Below are positions 40,593 through 50,377 of a DNA stretch of 50,974 nt, one piece after another. This stretch comes from Candidatus Latescibacterota bacterium (GTDB taxonomy: Bacteria > Krumholzibacteriota > Krumholzibacteriia > LZORAL124-64-63): contig JAUSBL010000036.1 of NCBI GenBank assembly GCA_030658975.1, positions 1 through 50,974 of the forward strand. The letters are read 5' to 3'. The translations under genes and the position numbers were made by a program. Every line of letters begins with the position of its first letter. The stretch's first letter is position 1. The notes under the pieces were generated by a model that was given only the letters and a program-made list of their open reading frames with translations, ran no database searches and was not told the DNA's origin.

Positions 40593-42266
40593 CTAGCGGA
40601 CCAGGACCAGCCGCCGCGACTGGCGCGTCCCCGCGCACTCCAGCGTGTACAGGTAGGCGCCGCTGCCGAGGCCTTCGGCGCGGAACTCGACCTCGGTGCG
40701 TCCCGCCGGCAGCACGCCGTCGATCAGCGTCCGCACCAGTTGCCCCCGCAGATCGTACACCGCCAATCTCACCGCCGACGCTGCACCGAGCTCGACCGGG
40801 ATCGTCGTGGCCGGGTTGAACGGGTTCGGCCGGCAGGCGCCGAGCACCGCCGCCGACAGCACCAGCGGCGGCGAGGCGGTGACGTAGGCGGGCTCCCCGA
40901 AGACGAAGGCGGCGTCCCGCCGGCGCAGCGCCAGGGTCCGGGTCACGTAGCGGTCGGTGACGAGGAACTCGACCTGGTCGACGGCGGCCGCGGCACCCGT
41001 CACCGAGAACCAGCTCGCGCCGTCGCCCTCGCCGACCGGATACAGGGGGCTCACGCTGCCGAAGTACCCCGGCGTGTGCTCCCCGTCCGTGCGTGGCAGC
41101 GTCCAGATCCGGACACCGCCGGCTTCCGTCGTGGCGTAGTCGAAGGTCAGCGCCACCTGCTCGCCGAGATCGAGCACGGCGGGCGGGGCGGGGTCGAAGA
41201 TCACGGCATTCACCGCGTGGGGGCCGAAAGCGGCGTCGATCCGCCCCCGGACGTCGAGCAGCTCTTCGCCGCTGCCGGCGTCCTGCATCAGGACCTGCAC
41301 GTACGGGACCTCGTGCTCCCCGGTCACGCACGTGAACGTGCGCGACACGTGGCCCGTGAGATCGGCCAGCACCGGGCCGGTCGCGTAGGACTGGTCGGGC
41401 ACCGGTTCGCCTTCGGCGTCCACGCCGCGGGCCAGGATCCTCACACCTGCGGTCGCCGTGGTGGCGTAGTCGCACGCGACCAGGACGGTCTGGCCGAGGC
41501 CGAGCCAAGCCCCCGTTCCCGGCGAGACCTCGAAGCCCGCGAGGCCGTGGCCCCCCCAGGCCAGATCGACGGGCCGGTCGAACTCCAGCAGCAGCTCGGT
41601 CATGGCCGCGTTCCACATCCGGATCCGGACGGCGTCGACGTGGGGCGAGTCGCCGTCGAAGCGGAACCACTGGGTCCCGACGCCCTGCCCGTCAATGAAG
41701 CTCGGGTCGCCGCAGACGGCGCCCGTTGCGGGCGCGCCGCCGCTGAGGGGCAGCGCGGTCACGACCGCGCCTCCCGGCGCGGCGGTGGCGGCGTCGAAGC
41801 CCAGCGCGTACGCCGCGCCGTGCAGCAGCCGGGCCGTTCCGGGCGTCGTCGGCTGCAGGTGGTAGACGGCGTGGTCCCCGACGTGGAGCGTCACGGGCAC
41901 CGAGATGGCCAGCAGCGTGGAGCCCCAGTCGGGCGTGACCATCTCGATCAGGCAGTGGTCGAGCGCGTGGCTCCCGGCGGCGAACGAGAACCCGAGCTGC
42001 TGGTGGCCGGTGCCCGCGGGCAGGACCGCGCTCACGTCGCCGACGAAGCCGGCGACCGTCGCGCCGCCGCTCTGCGGCGCGACCCTGAACCGGGCGCCGC
42101 CCGGGTTGGTGATCTTGTAGTCGAAATCGACCAGGACGACGGCGCCGTTCGGGAGGCGCGAGCCGCCGGGCTCCCCGACGACGACCTGGCCGATCCAGCC
42201 GGCGGCGGCCGGGCCGGCCGCGGCAACGAGCAAGGCCGCGAAAGCGGCCGCATGACGCAGTTTCAT
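40593..42266 (-). CDS. secreted repeat protein with FlgD-like C-terminal domain
   Basis: 557 residues; GGGGGAGT precedes ATG 42266; signal peptide MKLRHAAAFAALLVAAAGPAAA. Three related beta domains are visible. Each holds a block of the form G-x-x-V-x-x-x-F/C-D-Y-x-x-T-x-x-G-G-x-R: VVLVDFDYKITNPGGARFRV (about 45-64), TVLVACDYATTATAGVRIL (about 255-273) and QVALTFDYATTEAGGVRIW (about 360-378). The last 85 residues are a FlgD-like Ig module (RPNPFNPATTIPVELG ... GLGSGAYLYTLECAG) with WDGRD replaced by RAEGLG. No enzymatic motif is seen; it is probably structural or adhesive. Confidence 0.75.
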   Translation of the reverse strand: MKLRHAAAFAALLVAAAGPAAAGWIGQVVVGEPGGSRLPNGAVVLVDFDYKITNPGGARFRVAPQSGGATVAGFVGDVSAVLPAGTGHQQLGFSFAAGSHALDHCLIEMVTPDWGSTLLAISVPVTLHVGDHAVYHLQPTTPGTARLLHGAAYALGFDAATAAPGGAVVTALPLSGGAPATGAVCGDPSFIDGQGVGTQWFRFDGDSPHVDAVRIRMWNAAMTELLLEFDRPVDLAWGGHGLAGFEVSPGTGAWLGLGQTVLVACDYATTATAGVRILARGVDAEGEPVPDQSYATGPVLADLTGHVSRTFTCVTGEHEVPYVQVLMQDAGSGEELLDVRGRIDAAFGPHAVNAVIFDPAPPAVLDLGEQVALTFDYATTEAGGVRIWTLPRTDGEHTPGYFGSVSPLYPVGEGDGASWFSVTGAAAAVDQVEFLVTDRYVTRTLALRRRDAAFVFGEPAYVTASPPLVLSAAVLGACRPNPFNPATTIPVELGAASAVRLAVYDLRGQLVRTLIDGVLPAGRTEVEFRAEGLGSGAYLYTLECAGTRQSRRLVLVR

Positions 42267-42372
42267 GGCGGACTCCCCCTTGCGCCGCCCAGGAGCGGCG
42301 TGGTTCGCCTCTGCGTCGATGTTATCACATTGGAGAGTCGTACTGTCGAGAATGTGTCCGGCCGCGGGGACG

Positions 42373-43323
42373 TCAGGCCGGCGGCGCGCCGTCCGGCCGC
42401 TCCGGGACCGGCCTGAGCTGCGACGCGGCGATCGATCCCCCGAGCAGCGTGGCGATCACGCCCAGCGAGACGACGACGGGCAGTTCCACCACGTCGGCGA
42501 TCAGCATCTTGATCCCGACGAACACCAGCACGAGGCCGAGGCCGACCTTCAGGTAGCGGAAGCGGCCCATCATCCCGGCGAGCAGGAAGTACAGCGACCG
42601 CAGGCCGAGGATGGCGAAGATGTTGGACGTGAAGACGATGAAGGGGTCGGTGGTGATCGCGAAGATCGCGGGGATGGAATCCACCGCAAACACGATGTCC
42701 GTCGCCTCGACCACCACCAGCACCATCAGCAGGGGCGTCGCCAGCCACCGGCCGCCCTCCCTGACGAAGAAGCGGGCGCCCCGGTAGTCGGTCGTCAGCG
42801 GGACCAGGCGGCGGAAGACCCTGAGCACGGGGTTGCGCTCGGGGTGCATCTCCCCGCCGCGGTGCCGCAGCAGCTTGATCCCGGTGAAGATCAGGAACAC
42901 GCCGAAGACGAAGATGATCCAGTGGAACCGGTGGATGAGCGCCGCGCCGGCCAAGATGAAGATCGCCCGCATGACCAGGGCGCCGAGGATGCCCCAGAAC
43001 AGGACACGATGCTGGAGCTTCACCGGCACCGCGAAGTACGAGAACAGCACGATGAACACGAACAGGTTGTCGACCGACAGCGCCTTCTCGAGCAGGTAGC
43101 CGGTGAAGAACTCCAGGCCGCGGACCGCGCCGAAGTGGTGCCAGATCCAGACGCCGAACAGCAGGGAAAGGGTGATCCAGACCACCGACCAGACCAGCGC
43201 CTCGCGCATGCGGATCTCGTGGGCCCGGCGGTTGAAGACGCCGAGGTCCACGGCCAGCATCACCAGCACGAAGCCGATGAAGCCGGCCCAGAGCGCCGGG
43301 GAGCCTACGGTAGTGACGTCCAT
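42373..43323 (-). CDS. TerC/Alx-family membrane protein
   Basis: 316 residues; GAGGTGTT lies 5 nt before ATG 43323, which I prefer to GTG 43353. About nine membrane helices. TerC hallmarks: FFTGYLLEKALSVDNLFVFIV, VVEATDIVFAVDSIPAIFAIT, FTSNIFAILGLRSLYFLLAGM. Acidic residues in helices (EKALSVDN; EATDIVFAVDS) are the metal site. The family exports manganese or supports metallation of secreted proteins, and gives tellurite resistance when in ter clusters. The leader is under 130 nt and shows no yybP-ykoY riboswitch signature. Confidence 0.9.
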   Translation of the reverse strand: MDVTTVGSPALWAGFIGFVLVMLAVDLGVFNRRAHEIRMREALVWSVVWITLSLLFGVWIWHHFGAVRGLEFFTGYLLEKALSVDNLFVFIVLFSYFAVPVKLQHRVLFWGILGALVMRAIFILAGAALIHRFHWIIFVFGVFLIFTGIKLLRHRGGEMHPERNPVLRVFRRLVPLTTDYRGARFFVREGGRWLATPLLMVLVVVEATDIVFAVDSIPAIFAITTDPFIVFTSNIFAILGLRSLYFLLAGMMGRFRYLKVGLGLVLVFVGIKMLIADVVELPVVVSLGVIATLLGGSIAASQLRPVPERPDGAPPA

Positions 43324-43391
43324 GAACACCTCGCAGCGACGTGACGCGTCCACACCGGGGGCGGCGGCGGTGATGAACCGGGGAACAAGAT

Positions 43392-43420
43392 AGGCGTTTC
43401 CCGGTCGGCGGGAAACGCCT
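43392..43420 (-). terminator. terminator of the dienelactone hydrolase gene
   Basis: A perfect 11-bp inverted repeat, AGGCGTTTCCC (43392-43402) with GGGAAACGCCT (43410-43420), 26 nt after the minus-strand stop. Minus-strand transcription continues into ATCTTGTT, a weak T-rich tail. Confidence 0.65.
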
Positions 43421-43446
43421 GATTGTCGTAGCGAACTGCGGACGGC

Positions 43447-44235
<789 letters not shown>

Positions 44236-44309
44236 GCCGTCCTCCGGGGAGCGGGGATATGCTGGGTTCCTCGCCCCGGAATATCGGCGTGTTGGCGGCC
44301 GGCCGCCAC

Positions 44310-45236
44310 CTACCGGTACATCTGCTTGACGCCGCCCCAGGTCGCCGTCTCCCCGGCCACGGGCGCCTCGATCGTCAGCACGGAGTTGCCGCAACCACCC
44401 AGCAGGTAGCCGTCGACGATGAGGTAGTACCAGCCGGCGGATGTCGCCTGGTAGTCGATGATCTCGGGGTCGTCGCCGCCCGCCACGCAGGAGTTCATGT
44501 CCGTGCAGTCGGTCAGCAGGTAGAGCGAGGCGTCGTAGTCCTCGCCCGAGAGGGCGGCCGAAAAGGACTCCCCGGCGGCGAGGTGGATCATCCAGACCGC
44601 GTCCTCGCCGGCGGCCTGCCAACCGGTGCAGCCGATGACCGGGTCGTAGTCCATCAACGAGCCGCACGTGTTGACCGGGAACGACGTCAGTCCCTGCTCC
44701 CGCAGATCGATGGCGAGATCGCAGATGGGGTTGGCGTAGGTCACGGGGATCGAGATGATGAGGTCGAAGGAGGAGAGGCAGGGGGGATCGTGCCACTTGT
44801 CCACCATGATGAAATAGCTGCCGGGATCGAGTTCCAGGCCCGAGATCACCTGCGGGATCGCATCGTAGCCGCTGCGCTGGACCAGACAGGTCCCGGTATC
44901 GGGGCAGCCGTCGAAGATCGCAACGCCGGTCCACAGGGTCTCATGCGGATCGAAGGTGACGGTCACGGTTGTCGGCGACGCGAGATCCAGGCGATAGACG
45001 ATGTCTTCGCCGCCGTCGTAGTAGCCGAGGCAGGTCGCGTCGTAGTCGTTGCCGCTTCCGCAGGTCGTCTGCCCGATGTCGCTGAACGGCAGGCCGGGGA
45101 TGAGCACGGGATCCGCGCAATCGTCGCCGGACGTCCGGGGTGCGGCGGCGGGCTTGGCGGCCCCGGCCACGGCGGCGCAGCCGACGACGAGACCGGTCAG
45201 CAGCAGGATCACCAAAGATGCCGGTCTCGATGTCAC
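44310..45236 (-). CDS. secreted PPC-type protein with C-terminal WGGVKQMYR signature
   Basis: 308 residues from GTG 45236 (GGAGG 6 nt upstream). The signal peptide ends at AGA or is lipidated at Cys20 in VVGC. Two PPC-like domains share the elements DCADPVLIPGLPFSDIGQTTCGSGNDYDATCLGYYDGGEDIVYRL and ICDLAIDLREQG ... SLMDYDPVIGCTGWQAAGEDAVWMI, each with WY/YF-x-I-VD (YFIMVDKWHD; YYLIVDGYLLGG). The C-terminus is GETATWGGVKQMYR, aligned with the tail of the 18853 protein. It is a secreted or surface protein of unknown function. Confidence 0.8.
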   Translation of the reverse strand: MTSRPASLVILLLTGLVVGCAAVAGAAKPAAAPRTSGDDCADPVLIPGLPFSDIGQTTCGSGNDYDATCLGYYDGGEDIVYRLDLASPTTVTVTFDPHETLWTGVAIFDGCPDTGTCLVQRSGYDAIPQVISGLELDPGSYFIMVDKWHDPPCLSSFDLIISIPVTYANPICDLAIDLREQGLTSFPVNTCGSLMDYDPVIGCTGWQAAGEDAVWMIHLAAGESFSAALSGEDYDASLYLLTDCTDMNSCVAGGDDPEIIDYQATSAGWYYLIVDGYLLGGCGNSVLTIEAPVAGETATWGGVKQMYR

Positions 45237-45281
45237 GACGAAACCTCCGCGAGAGTTGGGCGACCCTTCCCACGCGCCCGA

Positions 45282-46667
45282 TCAGGGCACGAGTAGAATC
45301 TTAACAGATTTAGTCCCATCTCTGTCGACGATTTTCGCCACATAGGAACCGGCGGCGACCCGGCGGCCTTCGGCGTCGATCCCGTCCCAGCGCGCCGCAT
45401 GCTCCCCGGCGTCCCGCTCCTCGTCCACCAGGATCCGCACGAGCCGGCCGGCGAGATCCTGGATGGTCAGTCGGATGTGGCCGGCCCGATCGAGCCGCCA
45501 GCGCAGGGTCGTGGACGGATTCGCCGGGTTCGGCGCCGCGAACAGATGCCGCGCCGACGAGGCGACAGGATCGCCGACTGCCGTGGCCGCCATGAACTCG
45601 TAGCAGCCCAGGTCGACCTGCGCGCCGAGCAGGCGCGGGCGTCCCGCGAGGTCGGTCTGCGGCAACCAGGGCGAGGCCGTGGCGAAGTCCCCCGCGTCGC
45701 GGCAGGGCGAGCCCGTGCCAAGGTCGCCGGGCCCGTGGACCGCCGGGCGGAACAGCGGGTCCAGGTCCATCCCGCCGAGGCCCTCGCCGTAATCCTGGAC
45801 GTCGCAGTAGCGGATGTGGACGGCGCGCGGCTCGAGGATCTGGAACCGGTCGTGGTGGTTGGTCTCGTTGCCGTAGATCACGCAGCCGACGTAGCGGGGG
45901 CGGGCGTGGAAGTGGTCGATGCCGCCAGCCGTACGGTCGAAGATCTCGGGATTGATGACGCGATTGTCGATCACGGTGTCATGCACCAGCCGGGGGTAGC
46001 CGTGGCCGGCGAAGACGGCCCCGGCGCGGCTCCAGGCCACGTTGTCGTGCATCAGCGTGCCGACGATCAGCGGCGCGGCCCCGTAGTGCACGGCCAGCGC
46101 GCCGCCGCGATCGGCGCAGTTGTGGCGCAGGACGCAGCCGGACACTTCGAGCCGCGAATGGCCCACCACGCGCAGCGCACCGCCGGCGCCGTCGAGGCAC
46201 TGCCCGCCCGCGCGCGGCGCGCCGTCGTCGAGACCGAGACCGGGCACCGCCTTGGCGTGCTCCAGAATGCAGCCGCGCAGGAACGAGGCCGGGTTCGCGG
46301 CCGGGACGTTCAGGAAGGTGATCCCGTTCCAGCAGCCGACGGTGTCCTGGCTCGCGTCGAAGGCGCCGGGATCGGCGGCGGTCCAGACGACGGGCTGCTG
46401 CGGCGTGCCGTGCGCCTGCAGGGCGCCGTCGCGCACGACCAGACCGAAGTAGCCGGCGAAGCGGACCGTCACGCCGGGGGCGACGGTCAGGACGGCGCCG
46501 TCGCGGATCGTCACGTCCGCGGTGACGAGGACCGAGGCCGCGTCCCACAGCGTGTCCTGGGCGATGTCGCCGGCGGCGGTCAGCGCGGTGGCGCGCGCCG
46601 GCGGCGGGGCTGCCGGCGACACTTCGCGCACGGCGAGGGAACTGCGGACAACTGCCGCCCCCGGCAC
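45282..46667 (-). CDS. C-terminal piece of an interrupted right-handed beta-helix protein with FlgD-like module
   Basis: No signal peptide and no ribosome site precede the GTG at 46667. The frame is open upstream to an in-frame TGA (46800-46802) and encodes beta-helix sequence even before GTG 46667 (GLDPGLRDPEHGDFRPQNAP). With 46812-47501 it forms one original frame. Contents: parallel beta-helix rungs (VTIRDGAVLTVAPGVTVRFAG; LEVSGCVLRHNCADRGGALAV; DLDPLFRPAVHGPGDLGTGSPCRDAG) and a FlgD-like Ig module (APNPANPSTTLRWRLD ... ARWDGIDAEGRRVAAGSYVAKI). It is probably a pseudogene part or a recoded gene. Confidence 0.7.
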   Translation of the reverse strand: MPGAAVVRSSLAVREVSPAAPPPARATALTAAGDIAQDTLWDAASVLVTADVTIRDGAVLTVAPGVTVRFAGYFGLVVRDGALQAHGTPQQPVVWTAADPGAFDASQDTVGCWNGITFLNVPAANPASFLRGCILEHAKAVPGLGLDDGAPRAGGQCLDGAGGALRVVGHSRLEVSGCVLRHNCADRGGALAVHYGAAPLIVGTLMHDNVAWSRAGAVFAGHGYPRLVHDTVIDNRVINPEIFDRTAGGIDHFHARPRYVGCVIYGNETNHHDRFQILEPRAVHIRYCDVQDYGEGLGGMDLDPLFRPAVHGPGDLGTGSPCRDAGDFATASPWLPQTDLAGRPRLLGAQVDLGCYEFMAATAVGDPVASSARHLFAAPNPANPSTTLRWRLDRAGHIRLTIQDLAGRLVRILVDEERDAGEHAARWDGIDAEGRRVAAGSYVAKIVDRDGTKSVKILLVP

Positions 46668-46811
46668 GATGCGCGAGCCGTACAGCGGCGCGTTCTGCGG
46701 GCGGAAATCGCCGTGCTCGGGGTCGCGCAGTCCCGGGTCGAGTCCGATGATGTTGTTGTGCGGTGCCGAACCGGCATCGTCCCACGGGGTGGGAGTCGCT
46801 CAGCTGTATTC

Positions 46812-47501
46812 TCAGAGGAAGCCGAAGTGCCGCAGCGGATCCTCGTTCGCGCGGGGGTCGGCGTGGTACGTCCAGTTGTCGCGCACGTCGGGCAGGCCGA
46901 AGGCGCCCGTCTGGATGGAGAGGCCGAAGGCCAGCCCCGTCGGCAGGTTGTTGCCGGTGATGCCGGTCCAGATCATCACGTCCTGTCCGGTGTCGACGGG
47001 ATCGACCACGAGGTTGCGCTCGCACAGCACGCCGGCGCCGGCGCCCATGAGGCGCACCGCGTACTCCTCGGGCCGGTAGAACGTGCAGTAGCGCACCGAT
47101 CCCGCCGGGACCCGCCGCACGTCGACGCTGTTGTCCCCGACGAAGCGCACGCCGCCGTTCAGGACGATGCAGTCCTGGATGTCCAGCCGGTTGGTGCAGA
47201 ACGAGAAGCAGATCTGCTCGCCCTCGAGGTCGAGGATGGCGCCGTTGCCGGCGATCATCACGTCGAGGCCCAGCTCGGCGTCCTGGAACCGCGTGCGGTC
47301 CTCGTCCCACGTCGTGCCGATCATCAGGCCGCCGGTGTAGACGCGGCCGGTCTCGAGCACGAGGTAGCGGTCGTAGCCGTCCTGCGCAGGGGCCGACTCG
47401 AAGACGGCCTGCAAGGGGATCGGCGGCGGCGCGGCGGTTGCCGGCGACGAGGCCAGGCACATGGCGATCACGGCACCGACCGACAGGCGGAACTTACGCA
47501 A
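46812..47501 (-). CDS. N-terminal piece of the interrupted beta-helix protein
   Basis: 229 residues from ATG 47501, with signal peptide MRKFRLSVGAVIAMCLASSPATA and the beginning of a right-handed beta-helix (TGGLMIGTTWDEDRTRFQDAELGLDVMIAGNGAILDLEG; NRLDIQDCIVLNGGVRFVGDNSVDV). The frame stops at TGA 46814-46812 after RHFGFL, four codons later has a second TGA (46802-46800), then continues in the same frame as beta-helix sequence ATPTPWDDAGSAPHNNIIG. The two halves together would be about 739 residues with signal peptide, helix and FlgD-like module. Confidence 0.72.
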   Translation of the reverse strand: MRKFRLSVGAVIAMCLASSPATAAPPPIPLQAVFESAPAQDGYDRYLVLETGRVYTGGLMIGTTWDEDRTRFQDAELGLDVMIAGNGAILDLEGEQICFSFCTNRLDIQDCIVLNGGVRFVGDNSVDVRRVPAGSVRYCTFYRPEEYAVRLMGAGAGVLCERNLVVDPVDTGQDVMIWTGITGNNLPTGLAFGLSIQTGAFGLPDVRDNWTYHADPRANEDPLRHFGFL

Positions 47502-47559
47502 CTCGATCCTCCCCTGCGTGTTGGAGCGTCCTTGAGTCTACCATAACCGGCGCGCAAAA

Positions 47560-47588
47560 GGGCCGGCGGATTTGCGATCCGCCGGCCC
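47560..47588 (-). terminator. intrinsic terminator of the lipoprotein gene
   Basis: Perfect 12-bp stem, GGGCCGGCGGAT (47560-47571) with ATCCGCCGGCCC (47577-47588), loop 5 nt. On the minus strand the stem is followed by TTTTGCG, the best T-run of the window's terminators. It lies 27 nt after the stop. Confidence 0.75.
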
Positions 47589-47615
47589 CGACTTCGGGCG
47601 AGAATGCCGACCCGA

Positions 47616-48482
47616 TCAGTCGTTGAGTTCGCCGTTGTTCATGTGGGCGCCGTAGTGCTGCCCGTTCATGTTGATCGTCGCCTCGCCGGCGCCGAAGGTG
47701 ATCGTGAACGAGCGATCGATGTGGCGCTCGACGTAGTCCTCGCCGCGCTCGACGGTGATGTCGGCGACGTAGGTGCCGGACAGGGTCCCCGACACGGCCT
47801 GGCTGAAGTCGTGGCCGGCGCCGCGCGGGACGGTCACGTCGATCAGTTCGGCGTCGAAGGCGCCGGTCAGGGTGCGCACGAAGCGCGGGGTCTCGAACCG
47901 GTTCGAGGCGTCGCGGCTGTAGGTGCCGTTGATCGTCAGCAGGTTCGTGTTCACGCCGGTGACCGTGAAGTCGGCCGACAGCGCGTCCAGGTTCTGCTCG
48001 AAGCGCCGCGTGCGGTGGGTGCCGGTGCCCGAGACGATGTTGAACTCGACCGTGCGCGCGGTGTCGCTCCCCACGATGCGGTACTGCTGGGGCTGGCCCC
48101 CGATGTAAAGGAAGCGCAGCGTGTACACCCGCGAGATGGCCGCGTAGGGCGTGCCCTCGGAATCGCCGCGCTCGCGCTCGACGGTGAGTGTCCAGGTGCC
48201 GGTCGTTTCGTCGTAGACGGCGTTCTGGAAGCGGGGGCCCGGGAGCGCCTTGTCGACGTCCAGCCCGCCGACGGCCGAGGACAGGTCGGCGATCTGGTCG
48301 GTCATGCCGCCGTTGTCGGTCGCGATCTCGGTGGCGACGACGCCGGCGGCGTCCTCGTCGGCGGTCGCATAGGTGTCGTTCGGCGAGATGGGATCATCGT
48401 CGCCGCAGCCGGCCAGCATCAGGGATGCGGCGAGCAGGGCGAGCAGGGTGATCCAGTTGGCGGGGGTGCGATGAATCGTCAT
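47616..48482 (-). CDS. hypothetical lipoprotein
   Basis: 288 residues from ATG 48482 (CGGAAGGA upstream); a longer frame to 48530 lacks a ribosome site. Lipobox LMLAGC. The mature part begins GDDDPISPNDTYATADEDA and is beta-rich with a repeated layout (RFQNAVYDETTGTWTLTVERERGDS; RTVEFNIVSGTGTHRTRRFEQNLD; NTNLLTINGTYSRDASNRFETPRFVRTLTGAFDAELIDV). It ends YVERHIDRSFTITFGAGEATINMNG, resembling lipocalin-like beta barrels or calycin folds. The family is unrecognised. A strong terminator follows. Confidence 0.75.
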   Translation of the reverse strand: MTIHRTPANWITLLALLAASLMLAGCGDDDPISPNDTYATADEDAAGVVATEIATDNGGMTDQIADLSSAVGGLDVDKALPGPRFQNAVYDETTGTWTLTVERERGDSEGTPYAAISRVYTLRFLYIGGQPQQYRIVGSDTARTVEFNIVSGTGTHRTRRFEQNLDALSADFTVTGVNTNLLTINGTYSRDASNRFETPRFVRTLTGAFDAELIDVTVPRGAGHDFSQAVSGTLSGTYVADITVERGEDYVERHIDRSFTITFGAGEATINMNGQHYGAHMNNGELND

Positions 48483-48793
48483 GGCGGTCCTTCCGGTGCG
48501 GGGGTTGGGATCCGGTTTCGGACGAACCATGCAAGGAGCTTGCCCCGGGATCTTTGATCTCGTCCGGGCTGTTGAAGACGCTCGTTATCTGTTTTATTAA
48601 CAACTATTTGCAGCGACGGAGCTGAACGTCGGCTGGTCATGGCGCCCTCGGTGCCACGTACGATGAGGTACACGCGAGCCCGTTCGCGTACGCCAGGCGG
48701 TCGTGCAATTCCATCAAATTGAGGGATACCTTGTTGGCGATCATTGACAGGTAATGCTGGGGGAGCGGCGGTCAACCGCGCTCCCTGACGGCG
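48483..48793. other. 311-bp intergenic region
   Basis: It holds the leader of the lipoprotein gene, an AT-rich stretch near 48580-48610 where its promoter would be expected (no clear match found), and the terminator hairpin at 48761-48785. I see no gene in it. Confidence 0.5.
48761..48785 (-). terminator. terminator of the M64 peptidase gene
   Basis: GGGAGCG (48761-48767) pairs with CGCTCCC (48779-48785), with an inner CGGT/ACCG stem. It begins 9 nt after the minus-strand stop at 48794. Confidence 0.55.
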
Positions 48794-50281
48794 CTACTCC
48801 GTGTAGGTGACCGCCACCTCCCTGATCCCGCGCGAGCACGCGGCGCAGAACGACTTGAGCCCCTTGGTGAACATGATGCAGTCGAGCTGCGCGCGGTACA
48901 TGCCCTCGCTGCAGTAGCCCGCGCCCTCGAAGGCGCCGACGACGACGCCCAACTCCGTCTTCGCGAACCAGGCGTCGAGCTCCTGCTGGTGGGTGAGCGA
49001 CAGTTCCTCGCCCGCGGCCACGGCCGCGTCGATCTCGGCCTGCGGCGCGCCGGCGCGCATCAGCTTCGCGATGAGGTCGGTGTTCTCGCCGCGCCGCTGC
49101 TGGTAGACGGCGTCCGCGGCGTCGTGCTCGGCCTTGGGCCAGACCGTGGGCACGGCTGCGCCCGGGGTGGCGAGATCGCCCCACTTCAGGCCGCCGGGGG
49201 CGAGCAGGGCGGTGATGTTGCGCTCGCGGGGCTCGATGCCGCGCGGGTAGAAGTCGTTGTACGCGGTGCTGGAGGAGTAGTACTCGTCCGCGAGGCCGGC
49301 GAAGCCGTGGCCGAACTCGTGCACGAAGACGTAGGGGCTCCACTGGTTGTCGCTGGTGAAGGTGTTGAACAGGTTGTAGATGCCGCCGCCGCCGTAGCGC
49401 TCGTGGTTGACCATGATCGACACCACGTCGTAGGGGACGCAGGCGGCCGCCTCGCGCAGCGCGCGGTTGTCCTCGGTGAGCAGGTAGCGCTCCGAACCCA
49501 GGGAGTTGAAGGTGCAGCCCAGGGCGGTGTTGCGGTGGACGCCGCGCTCGGGCTCGTCGCAGCCGCTCTGCTGCGAGGGCCGCAGCACGCCGCGCACGTT
49601 GATCCGGCTGGCCAGGGAGCGGAAGGGCTCCTGCCCCAGCAGGATGTCCGCGAAGCGCCGCACGTCGCGGTCGAACTTCCCGGCCTCGGCCGCCGTGTAA
49701 CCCTCGCCGAGGATGGCGATGTCCAGGCAGGCGTGCGGATCGCCGGCGAAGACCGCCTCGACGACGATCGCATCCGCGGGCGGCGGGTCGCGCCGGACCT
49801 CGACCGCGGCCGGGTCGATCTCCTGCGCGAAGATCTCCGCCATGGTCCCGTCGGCGCGCCGCGCCTCCAGGGAGAAGCGGATCGGCGCCCTGGGCAGGGG
49901 CATCAGCACGGACTCGTGGTAGGTGCGGCGCACGCCCGCCGCGGCGGGGCCGGTGGTCGCCCACTCGCCGAAGTAGGAGTCGAAGCCCCGCGAGAAGATC
50001 ACCTCGCCGGTGGCGACGTCCTTCGCGACCGCCAGGTAGCGCCCCAGGTCCAGGCAGTCGACCAGGTGCACGAGGTTGCCCGCCCAGGTCCCCTGCCGGT
50101 GCACGCGGTCCAGCGCGACGAACTCCTCCCCCGCGGCCCCGGTGTGGAAGTAGTCGACGCGCAGCGTCTCGTCGAGGAAGCGGTCGGCGAAGGCCGGGGC
50201 GGCCGCCGCGGCGGACACGGCGCCGACGGCCGACAGCAGGAGCAGCAGCGCCGCGGTCGCGGCCGGGATCGTTCTCTTCAT
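48794..50281 (-). CDS. secreted M64-family metallopeptidase
   Basis: 495 residues from ATG 50281 (GGAG 9 nt upstream; ATG 50290 is alternative). Signal peptide MKRTIPAATAALLLLLSAVGAVSAAAAA. An N-terminal beta domain (about 40-165) precedes the peptidase, as in M64_N proteins. Zinc site HEFGHGFAGLADEYY (His321, Glu322, His325, Asp332) fits the HExxHxxGxxD pattern of IgA peptidase M64. DIAILGEGYTAAEAGKFDRDV and CTFNSLGSERYLLTEDN are family blocks. No FlgD-like module is present. The C-terminus has four Cys that may form disulphides (YCSEGMYRAQLDCIMFTKGLKSFCAACSR). It probably degrades proteins outside the cell. Confidence 0.9.
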   Translation of the reverse strand: MKRTIPAATAALLLLLSAVGAVSAAAAAPAFADRFLDETLRVDYFHTGAAGEEFVALDRVHRQGTWAGNLVHLVDCLDLGRYLAVAKDVATGEVIFSRGFDSYFGEWATTGPAAAGVRRTYHESVLMPLPRAPIRFSLEARRADGTMAEIFAQEIDPAAVEVRRDPPPADAIVVEAVFAGDPHACLDIAILGEGYTAAEAGKFDRDVRRFADILLGQEPFRSLASRINVRGVLRPSQQSGCDEPERGVHRNTALGCTFNSLGSERYLLTEDNRALREAAACVPYDVVSIMVNHERYGGGGIYNLFNTFTSDNQWSPYVFVHEFGHGFAGLADEYYSSSTAYNDFYPRGIEPRERNITALLAPGGLKWGDLATPGAAVPTVWPKAEHDAADAVYQQRRGENTDLIAKLMRAGAPQAEIDAAVAAGEELSLTHQQELDAWFAKTELGVVVGAFEGAGYCSEGMYRAQLDCIMFTKGLKSFCAACSRGIREVAVTYTE

Positions 50282-50377
50282 CGTTCGCATCTCCGGGTTG
50301 CGGGTTCGGCCCCGTACAGGCGGGCCATCGTCGCGCAGGATAGCACGGGCGGGAGGTTGCCGGCGCCCGCAAAGTGA

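Noticed and set aside
43324..43446. yybP-ykoY manganese riboswitch before the TerC gene
   Set aside because: The only strong structure is the 11-bp hairpin at 43392-43420, which fits a terminator for the upstream gene; no conserved riboswitch core is visible.
46800..46814. Selenocysteine insertion at the two TGA codons
   Set aside because: Beta-helix proteins have no redox Cys/Sec site here, two close Sec codons would be exceptional, and I see no clear SECIS-type hairpin directly after either TGA.
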